Assembly: GCA_018302105.1 (NCBI GenBank)
Contig: JAGWAD010000009.1
Span: forward strand, 1 to 60,133
Reading direction: 5' to 3'
DNA: 60,133 nucleotides
Source of the DNA: Candidatus Woesearchaeota archaeon
Lineage (GTDB): Archaea; Nanobdellota; Nanobdellia; SCGC-AAA011-G17; GW2011-AR18
In this document: positions 15,385 through 22,213 of the stretch, in pieces
Position numbering within the stretch: the first letter of the stretch is position 1
Layout of the letters: every line of letters begins with the position of its first letter
Translations under genes and position numbers: made by a program
Notes under the pieces: generated by a model
What the model saw: only the letters and a program-made list of their open reading frames with translations
Told to the model about the DNA's origin: nothing
The model's database searches: none

Positions 15385-16680
15385 TTATATTTTGTGTAAA
15401 TTATTTATTAATTTTGCAGCTCTTTCAATTTCTGAAAAACAAATGATATTATTCTCTTCTAATAGTTCAATAGAATGCTTAAAACTTTCTTCGCCTAATA
15501 AACAGCAGATGAAATTTACATTAGATTCTTTTTTAAAATTTATTATCTCTTCTGCGATATTCATATCGTCTGTCATGTCCTGGGGCGTGATTATTATAAC
15601 TAAATTATTATAGAAATTTTCTTTTTTTATTTTTGATAGAACTTCTTTAAATCTTGAAGAATCTGCATCTCCTAAAACATCAATTGGATTATCTGGATAG
15701 GACAAAAATAACTTAGAATTTTTATGACAAGAAAGATCTATGCCTGGCAATAAATCTGCAAATAAAACTCCCGGACCACCAGCATTTGTCAATATTAATG
15801 TTCTTTTTCCATTATTCTTATTATTTTTAGAAAGAAATTTTGCTAAATCAAGACTTTCATTTAGACTTTTTATAAAGTAAGCTCCTGCTTGCCTGCATGC
15901 TGCTTTATATATTTCATATGAACCTGCTAATGACCCTGTATGAGAATGTGCTGCTTTTTTTCCTTCTTCTGTTTTTCCAGCTTTTATAACTATTACTGGT
16001 TTTTTTGTTTTTTTAATTAGATCCATAAATATCTTTCCATTTTTTAATGTTTCAATATAAAGAAGTATAACTTTTGTTTCTTTGTCATTAATTAAATATT
16101 CTAAAGCTTCGTTAAAATCTATATCTAGCATATCACCAAAACTTATGAATTTAGAAAAACCAAGATTGTTTTTTTTACTGTAATCTGCTATAAAACTCCA
16201 TAAAGCCCCTGATTGGGATGCAAATGCTACATTTCCTTTTCTTGGAGATAATCTTGCAAATGTGCAATCCAAATTAAAATGTGTATTTACTACTCCAAAA
16301 TTATTTGGACCTAAAATTCTTATTTTGTTTTTTTTAATAATTTCCAGGATTTCATTTTCCCTGTCTTTTCTTCCTATATCTGAAAAACCTGATGAAATTA
16401 TTATACAATTTTTAAAATTTTTATATGCACAATCTTGTAAAACCTGTTTTACAACTATTGCAGGTACTGCTATAATTACCAAATCTACTTTTTCATTTAT
16501 CTCTTTTAAATTTTTATATGCTTTTTTGCCAAAAATTTCATAACCTTCTGCATTTACATAGAATATTTTTCCTTTAAAGTTAAATAACTTTTTTACTAAA
16601 GTATGGCCTACTTTTCCTGGTTTTTTAGATGCACCAACTATTGCTATTGATTTTGGATAGAAAAATTGGCTTAATGACAT
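15385..16680 (-). CDS. acdA: ADP-forming acetyl-CoA synthetase, alpha subunit
   Basis: The 431-residue protein has a CoA-binding Rossmann domain (FYPKSIAIVGASKKPGKVGHTLVKKLFNF) and succinyl-CoA-ligase-like domains. The characteristic GPNNFGVVN, VAFASQSGALWS and KKAAHSHTGSLAGSYEIY are present; the His of SHTGSLAG is the phosphorylated catalytic residue. It pairs with the ATP-grasp beta subunit at 14455 to make ATP from acetyl-CoA or other acyl-CoA. The subunits are encoded convergently on opposite strands with a small gene between. Length is slightly under the usual 450-460 residues of a separate alpha subunit. Confidence 0.92.
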   Translation of the reverse strand: MSLSQFFYPKSIAIVGASKKPGKVGHTLVKKLFNFKGKIFYVNAEGYEIFGKKAYKNLKEINEKVDLVIIAVPAIVVKQVLQDCAYKNFKNCIIISSGFSDIGRKDRENEILEIIKKNKIRILGPNNFGVVNTHFNLDCTFARLSPRKGNVAFASQSGALWSFIADYSKKNNLGFSKFISFGDMLDIDFNEALEYLINDKETKVILLYIETLKNGKIFMDLIKKTKKPVIVIKAGKTEEGKKAAHSHTGSLAGSYEIYKAACRQAGAYFIKSLNESLDLAKFLSKNNKNNGKRTLILTNAGGPGVLFADLLPGIDLSCHKNSKLFLSYPDNPIDVLGDADSSRFKEVLSKIKKENFYNNLVIIITPQDMTDDMNIAEEIINFKKESNVNFICCLLGEESFKHSIELLEENNIICFSEIERAAKLINNLHKI

Positions 16681-16724
16681 AATAAATTTTTAATTTAGAG
16701 ATATATAAATATTCTTTTTTAGCA

Positions 16725-17063
16725 TTAATAATTAAAACCTTGGCCCCAATCAAAAACTTTTTCTTTAGTTTCTGTGTTTAATCTACTTGTTATTTCTTTT
16801 TTGCTCCATAATGGTCTATAATCTGGAGCTACAATAAAACTTCTTATTGATATATCTTCATAAATTAATTCTAATGCAGAACAAAATTCGTTTAATTTAT
16901 TTTCTCTTTTTGCATTTGTGAATTCATTATTACATATTTCATAAAATTCATAAGTTGATTCTGCTCTTTTAAGACTGTCAAATAAAATTTCATATAAATG
17001 ATTATCATCCAAAGTAATTTCTTCCTTTTCTAAAATTATTTTATCTCTTTCGTATTTTTGCAT
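16725..17063 (-). CDS. Hypothetical protein
   Basis: The ATG at 17063 gives 112 residues (MQKYERDKIILEKEEITLDDNHLYEILFDSLKRAES...). The longer frame from 17114 would place its first 17 residues across the TATA-like TTATAAATC, so I reject it. The protein looks all-helical and acidic, with no known motif; Trp-rich WSKKEITS and FDWGQG close it. It is divergent from 17118 with overlapping promoters. Confidence 0.5.
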   Translation of the reverse strand: MQKYERDKIILEKEEITLDDNHLYEILFDSLKRAESTYEFYEICNNEFTNAKRENKLNEFCSALELIYEDISIRSFIVAPDYRPLWSKKEITSRLNTETKEKVFDWGQGFNY

Positions 17064-17117
17064 ATAAAAAAATATTTTAAAAAGATTTATAATTTTAATG
17101 TTTTTTAGAATCATTGC

Positions 17118-17678
17118 ATGGTTGACTGGTTAAGTCCGAAAAAAGGGATGATTAAGAGAATAGAAAATGATTTCTTTAAAAAGAATGCAGGGTGGAAAAT
17201 TCATTTAGCAGTAGATGAAGTAAATCAAACAAGAGTTTATCATTGGCTATTAGATCATTCTCCATATAGCTGTAAATACAAATCAGCTGATGAAGATGCA
17301 GGAAAGGATTTTACTATTTATATTGGGGGCTATGATGAAACTGAAAAATTTGTAATTAGATTAGAAAGAGAAATAGGTAATCTGTTAAAACCTTCAGAGA
17401 AAGATGCTAAAATTACAGATTTAGGTTTAACAGAAAATGTTTGTGCCCGTTTTCAACCTCCAAAAAATGGATTATTTGGCTCTAATGGATATCATGGAAT
17501 ACCATTATTGTTTTCTGATGCATCAAAAGCTATTTGGGATAAAGAAAATTTAAACATAGAAAATGCACTAAAATTATCTTATCAACAACTTTCTCAAATT
17601 TATGGTAAATATTTTACTGGAAGTAAAAATCAAGTATTAATGAAATTAGCTAAATATGTAAGTTTAAAAGGTTTGTAA
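17118..17678 (+). CDS. Hypothetical protein
   Basis: I do not recognise this 186-residue soluble protein. It starts MVDWLSPKKGMIKRIENDFFKKNAGWKIHLAVD and has HWLLDHSPYSCKYKSADEDAGKDFTIYIGGYDE, followed by helical stretches. The C-terminal half contains GLFGSNGYHGIPLLFSDASKAIWD and a final helical region. No signal peptide is seen. TTTATAA near 17086 is at promoter distance. Repeat copy 3 begins two bases after its stop. Confidence 0.55.
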   Translation: MVDWLSPKKGMIKRIENDFFKKNAGWKIHLAVDEVNQTRVYHWLLDHSPYSCKYKSADEDAGKDFTIYIGGYDETEKFVIRLEREIGNLLKPSEKDAKITDLGLTENVCARFQPPKNGLFGSNGYHGIPLLFSDASKAIWDKENLNIENALKLSYQQLSQIYGKYFTGSKNQVLMKLAKYVSLKGL

Positions 17679-17680
17679 AT

Positions 17681-17776
17681 ATATAGCAAACCACATAAAT
17701 TTTTAGTTAAAAGTGATTTGCTATCAGTCAACAACAAAAATAAAAAATACTAATTACTTTGTTGGTTGACTATAAT
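17681..17776 (+). repeat. Two-hairpin intergenic repeat, copy 3
   Basis: This is the clearest copy. TATAGCAAACC pairs with GATTTGCTATC around a loop containing ACATAAATTTTTAGTTAAAA. AGTCAACAACAAA then pairs with TTTGTTGGTTGACT around an AT-rich loop. The outermost bases TATAG and CTATA are also complementary, so the whole unit could close. It lies between the 17118 gene and the aIF2-gamma gene, upstream of the latter by 85 bases. Confidence 0.8.
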
Positions 17777-17860
17777 ATTAAAATTACTTTTTTTAAATAT
17801 TAATTTCAAGAATAATGGTAATAAGAAGCTTTAAAAACTTTATTTGAATCAAATTTCTTA

Positions 17861-20821
17861 ATGGTTAAAAAATCAAAGAATGAATCTGGAGAAAATACTA
17901 AACAACCTGAAATTAATATTGGAATTGTTGGTCATGTCGATCACGGTAAATGCATTGCTATAGATGAAAACATTTTAATAAATAATAAACTAATAAAAGG
18001 CAAGGATTTAGCTAATAGGGCAAAGGAAAAAGGAACACTAATTTATTCTGGGTTGGGAGAAGAGGCTTATTCTTTAGATGATTTATATACATATTCATTA
18101 GACTCAAATCTAAAATTTAAAAGGGTTAAGGCTAATGTATTCTTACAAAAATATGATGGATCTTTAAAATATATTAAAACTAAGACAGGCAGAACAATAA
18201 AACTTACTTATTCTCATCCATTGCTAAAGAACCAAAATGGCAATTTAATCTGGAGTAGTAGCTCTAAATTAAAAAAAGGAGATTATATTGCAGTTGCCAG
18301 AAAATTAAATTTGGAATATAAAAATAAAAATTTATTTAATCCCAATTACTTAAATGATTTATCTAAAAATTATTCAATTTTGAATTATAATGATTTTATT
18401 AAACTAAAGAATAAAACAAACAATTTTCAAAATTTCGATGTTTGCGATTATTCTGATTTAAATTTGATAAGAATATTTCTATTTAAAACTAAGAGTGAAT
18501 TTGAAAAATTATGTGGTTTAAAACAATGCCAATTTATTAATTTTAACAAATTTAATGATGCTTTTAAATCTACTATAAAAAATAAGATTATAACTAAGTT
18601 GAAGACTTTAAATATCTCCTTTAATGAAGATTATATTATATTTGATAGAAAAGCTAATAGAGGCAGGCTGCTTGCAAAATTTAAAGATATAAAAATAGAT
18701 GAGAATTTTGTTAAATTTTTATCAATGCTCACTTCTGAAGGTAGTACAAGTGATCCTAGTAAAATTATGTTATCACAAAGTGTTTATTGCCAGCTTAGAG
18801 ATGAAATATTAAATTATTTAACTTCTATTGGTTTAAAATGGAAAACTTATCCAGGTAAGGATTATGAAAAGGATTTTGTTATTGAAAATAAAGCTTTTGT
18901 TGATTATTTGGTTGCAAAATTTGATATAAAGACAGGTACTTCTAAAAATGGTTCTGGAATTCCTTCTTGGGTTCTAGGTCTAAATTTAGAAATGAAAAAA
19001 CTATTTTTAAGTTATTATTTTACTTTTGAAGCAGAAGTTAATCCTAGATCTGGACAGATTAATCTTGTTCAAGTAAATCAAAATAACATTGATATAATTT
19101 CTTATATGCTTAATGAACTTGGTATTTATACAACATTAACTAAAATTAAAAAGTATGCTACAAATACTAAGAATAGGACTATTGGGATATATACCAATCT
19201 TAGCATTTCTGGCAGGTATAATCTTTCTAAATTTATTGAAGAAATTGGAATATTAGATTTGAATAAGAAAGAAAAAATTCTTAATTATATTGATAATCTG
19301 AAAAATAGAAGTTATGATAAAAGAATTGACTTACCTATAAATTTAAAACATTTTGATAATTTAATTAATCTAATAAGAAATCATAAATCTTTAAAAAAAC
19401 TTCAATGGTATACTAATATTAAAGAAATTAGAAAAAAAGAAAAGATTACTTACAGTGCTTTAGATTATTTATTAAATGAAATTAAGGACCTTAATGAGAC
19501 AAATAATGAATCATTTATTTATTTTGATATTTTAGCTAAAGCACCAATATATTTTGATCAAATAACTGAAATAAGCGATGTTCCTTATAATGATTATTTG
19601 ATTGACTTAAATGTTCCTGATTACCATAACTTTTTTGCAGGCTTTGGCGGTGGGATATTATGTCACAATACGACTTTATTAAAATCTTTAAGTGGAAAAT
19701 GGGCAGATACTCATAGTGAAGAAGTAAAAAGAGGCATTACAATTAGATTAGGATATGCAGATGTTATAATTTATGAATGTGAAGAACATGGATTTACCAA
19801 ATTAAATAAATGCTGTGATAAAGCTAAATTTAAAAGGGTTGTAAGCTTTGTAGATGCACCTGGACATGAAACTTTAATGGCAACAATGTTAAGTGGTGCT
19901 GCTATAATGGATGGGGCATTATTATTAGTGTCAGTAAATGAAGAATGTCCGCAACCACAAACAAAAGAACATTTAGTTGCTTTAGAAATAATTGGGATAA
20001 AAAATATAATTATAATACAAAACAAAATTGATTTAGTAACCAAGGAAGAAGCTTTGCAAAATTACAATAAAATAAAAGAATTTGTTAAAGGGACAATAGC
20101 TGAAAAGGCTCCAATAATTCCTGTTTCTGCAATACATAATGTTAATATAAATTATATTATTCAAGCTATAGAAGAGTTTATTCCTACTCCTATCCATGAT
20201 GTAGAAAAAATACCTTTATTACTTATAGCAAGGAGTTTTGATGTTAATAAACCTGGAACTAAAATTTCTAATCTTATTGGCGGCATTCTTGGAGGCTCTT
20301 TAAAACAAGGTCAAATCAAAGTTGGAGATAAAATCGAAATTTCTCCTGGAAGATCATTAACAGAGGGTGGAATTGAAAAGTGGGTGCCTATAGTTACTGA
20401 GGTTGTTGCTTTGAGAACTGGTGGAGAAAATGTTGAAAGTATTGTTCCTGGAGGTTCAATAGCAGTGCAGACTTCTTTAGATCCTGCAATAGTAAAATCA
20501 GATCAATTAGCTGGAAATTTAGCAGGAATTCCTGGAAAATTGCCTAAGATATGGTATGAACTAAAATTAGAACCTAAATTATTAAAAAGAGTAGTAGGCA
20601 CTAAGGAAGATTTAGATGTAAAACCTATTAAAAAAGGAGAACCATTAATGCTTAATGTTAATTCTTCAACTACTGCAGGAATAGTTATTAATCTTGAAAA
20701 AAATAGTTTCAGAATAAAATTAAAAAGGCCGGTATGTGCTGAGGAAAATAGTAAAATTTCTATATCCAGAAGAATTGGAACAAGATGGAGATTGGTTGGC
20801 TGGGCTAATTTGAAAGTTTAA
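17861..20821 (+). CDS. eif2g: Translation initiation factor aIF2, gamma subunit, interrupted by an intein
   Basis: The 986-residue precursor consists of a 413-residue aIF2-gamma split by a 573-residue intein (residues 31-603). The host protein has GHVDHGK|T (P-loop, split by the intein), RGITIRLGY (switch 1), a zinc-knuckle-like Cys cluster (ECEEHGFTKLNKCCD), DAPGHE, NKID and the two beta-barrel domains through to RRIGTRWRLVGWANL. aIF2 delivers initiator Met-tRNA to the small ribosomal subunit in a GTP-dependent way. Without removal of the intein the P-loop cannot form, so splicing should be essential. The gene is monocistronic, with a convergent TrmB gene three bases away. Confidence 0.95.
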   Translation: MVKKSKNESGENTKQPEINIGIVGHVDHGKCIAIDENILINNKLIKGKDLANRAKEKGTLIYSGLGEEAYSLDDLYTYSLDSNLKFKRVKANVFLQKYDGSLKYIKTKTGRTIKLTYSHPLLKNQNGNLIWSSSSKLKKGDYIAVARKLNLEYKNKNLFNPNYLNDLSKNYSILNYNDFIKLKNKTNNFQNFDVCDYSDLNLIRIFLFKTKSEFEKLCGLKQCQFINFNKFNDAFKSTIKNKIITKLKTLNISFNEDYIIFDRKANRGRLLAKFKDIKIDENFVKFLSMLTSEGSTSDPSKIMLSQSVYCQLRDEILNYLTSIGLKWKTYPGKDYEKDFVIENKAFVDYLVAKFDIKTGTSKNGSGIPSWVLGLNLEMKKLFLSYYFTFEAEVNPRSGQINLVQVNQNNIDIISYMLNELGIYTTLTKIKKYATNTKNRTIGIYTNLSISGRYNLSKFIEEIGILDLNKKEKILNYIDNLKNRSYDKRIDLPINLKHFDNLINLIRNHKSLKKLQWYTNIKEIRKKEKITYSALDYLLNEIKDLNETNNESFIYFDILAKAPIYFDQITEISDVPYNDYLIDLNVPDYHNFFAGFGGGILCHNTTLLKSLSGKWADTHSEEVKRGITIRLGYADVIIYECEEHGFTKLNKCCDKAKFKRVVSFVDAPGHETLMATMLSGAAIMDGALLLVSVNEECPQPQTKEHLVALEIIGIKNIIIIQNKIDLVTKEEALQNYNKIKEFVKGTIAEKAPIIPVSAIHNVNINYIIQAIEEFIPTPIHDVEKIPLLLIARSFDVNKPGTKISNLIGGILGGSLKQGQIKVGDKIEISPGRSLTEGGIEKWVPIVTEVVALRTGGENVESIVPGGSIAVQTSLDPAIVKSDQLAGNLAGIPGKLPKIWYELKLEPKLLKRVVGTKEDLDVKPIKKGEPLMLNVNSSTTAGIVINLEKNSFRIKLKRPVCAEENSKISISRRIGTRWRLVGWANLKV
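17951..19669 (+). other. Intein (573 residues) with LAGLIDADG-type domain, inserted in the aIF2-gamma P-loop
   Basis: The insert begins with Cys (CIAIDENILINNKLIKGKDL, block A), has a block-B-like KLTYSHPLLKN, and ends with a block F/G stretch (YNDYLIDLNVPDYHNFFAGFGGGILCHN) before Thr, the +1 residue. Penultimate His and terminal Asn are the expected splicing residues. The middle holds a two-motif homing-endonuclease-like domain: KFLSMLTSEGSTSD and LFLSYYFTFEAEVNP. Both keep an acidic residue, but the second motif departs from the usual G-x-F-D-A-E-G, so nuclease activity may be lost. The surrounding linkers are AT-rich like the rest of the genome. Confidence 0.93.
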
Positions 20822-20824
20822 TAA

Positions 20825-21532
20825 TTATAATTTTGACAATAATTTAAAATATCCTAGTTCGGATTTGTATAAATTTTTATTTTCTATTCTTATTGCTGAA
20901 TAAGGTTCATCCCATATTATAAATATTGTTATATTATTGTATAATATTATTGTGATGTCTGATATTATTCCTTTCTTTATTTTTTTATGTATGCTATTTT
21001 TTAATTTTTTAACTATTACTCCTTCTTCTATTATTGCTTCTTCTTTAACTTTTGACTGATTTAATTTTATTGTCCCTTGTTCATTAAAATATCCTAATAT
21101 TTTTTCATATTCTTCTTTTATTCCTATTATTTTATAATCTGTTTTTGCCTTGACTAAATCTTTTAATGCAGTTTTTAGGCCTTCTAATCCTTGGAAGATT
21201 TCACATTTCAATTTTTCTTTAGTATTGGGTTTACTTATCTCTTCTAATGAAGGCATTATATTTTCTAATGATTTATATTTATCTTCAAAATAATTTAGTA
21301 ATTCTTTTGGTTTTAATACATTAAAATTTTTAGTATTATTTTTAATAATAAATGAAACTATGCCTTTGGTAATTAACCTTTCTAGAATATCATAAATTGT
21401 TGTTCTATCTATTCCTATGTTTTTTGATATTTGAAGAACTGTTGAGTTTGGATTTTTTATTAGATACAAATAGATTTTTATTTCTTTATCTTCAAATCCT
21501 AAATTCTTTAAAACATAGATTATTTTATCCAT
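20825..21532 (-). CDS. TrmB-family transcription regulator
   Basis: The 235-residue protein has an N-terminal winged helix (LKNLGFEDKEIKIYLYLIKNPNSTVLQISKNIGIDRTTIYDILERLITKGIVSF) followed by LKPKELLNYFEDKYKSLENIMPSLEEI. The C-terminal effector domain starts CEIFQGLEGLKTALKDLVKAKTDYKIIGI. This order is diagnostic of TrmB regulators, which in characterised archaea sense sugars; short members like this sense unknown ligands. It is divergent from the 21625 gene across 92 bases that contain both promoters, so it may control that gene and itself. Confidence 0.85.
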   Translation of the reverse strand: MDKIIYVLKNLGFEDKEIKIYLYLIKNPNSTVLQISKNIGIDRTTIYDILERLITKGIVSFIIKNNTKNFNVLKPKELLNYFEDKYKSLENIMPSLEEISKPNTKEKLKCEIFQGLEGLKTALKDLVKAKTDYKIIGIKEEYEKILGYFNEQGTIKLNQSKVKEEAIIEEGVIVKKLKNSIHKKIKKGIISDITIILYNNITIFIIWDEPYSAIRIENKNLYKSELGYFKLLSKL

Positions 21533-21624
21533 GAAACCTATGAATCTTTATTATATTTAAATGTTGTGGAAAATTTACGACATATATTTATATTTTTGTA
21601 CCTTTTATTAATTTAGGAGTAAAA

Positions 21625-22143
21625 ATGCATTTAGTAAAAAATTATTTATTTGGAATAGCTTATCCACAAAATTTTTTTGATAAGCAAGTTAGTAAAATAG
21701 AAAGAATTTGTAATATGAGGGATAAAGTTTTAATGTTAGAATTATCTGCGAGTTATGAAGAGAATGTCATAAAGGGAATATTCAAACCAAATTTTGCCTG
21801 CCGATTAGCTGAACGTTACAGGCCAATATGTTCTAAAGTAATTTTGGGAGATCAGGAAATAACAATACCTGAAAATCCTGATTGGATATTAAGTCTTGTG
21901 ATGGGAGAAGATTATTTTTACCCAGATAACAGGCGTGATGAAATAATGAGGCAAACAATAGAAAGAGAAAGGCCAGATATAGTTATTGTAGGTAATGGAC
22001 ATTCAAATAGAATCAAAGAACACTTTTCTGATTTTTATTATACGGTTTTTGAAGAAGATGGTGGATATAGCAGTAGTTTTACAGGACATGCTGGTCCCCA
22101 ATATGAATGGAATAACCCAAATAAAATAATAACATTAAGGTAA
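21625..22143 (+). CDS. Hypothetical protein, weakly TraB-like
   Basis: This 172-residue soluble protein has VLMLELSASYEENVIKG, ILGDQEITIPENPDW, RRDEIMRQTIERERPDIVIVGNGHSNRIKEHF and YYTVFEED. The L-E-L, G-D-Q-E, R-D-E-I-M and G-x-G-H order is reminiscent of TraB/PrgY-like proteins, but the match is weak and I do not assign an activity. A Shine-Dalgarno-like AGGAGT lies five bases before the ATG, unusual among the mostly leaderless genes here. It is divergent from the TrmB gene and may be its target. Confidence 0.5.
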   Translation: MHLVKNYLFGIAYPQNFFDKQVSKIERICNMRDKVLMLELSASYEENVIKGIFKPNFACRLAERYRPICSKVILGDQEITIPENPDWILSLVMGEDYFYPDNRRDEIMRQTIERERPDIVIVGNGHSNRIKEHFSDFYYTVFEEDGGYSSSFTGHAGPQYEWNNPNKIITLR

Positions 22144-22213
22144 AAATGAGCCTATTTTTTTATTTGTTTGAAATATACAAATTATGTTCTTATAGAAATA
22201 AACCTCTTAGGAA

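Noticed and set aside
17064-17114. Extended N-terminus of the 16725 gene
   Set aside because: It would run through the TATA-like TTATAAATC at leaderless distance from ATG 17063, and overlaps the divergent promoter of 17118.
17681-17776. Two-hairpin repeats considered as CRISPR repeats or box C/D RNAs
   Set aside because: Copies are scattered singly, without spacers or regular spacing, and no cas gene is present. Clear C and D boxes (RUGAUGA with CUGA at guide-RNA spacing) are not found on either strand.
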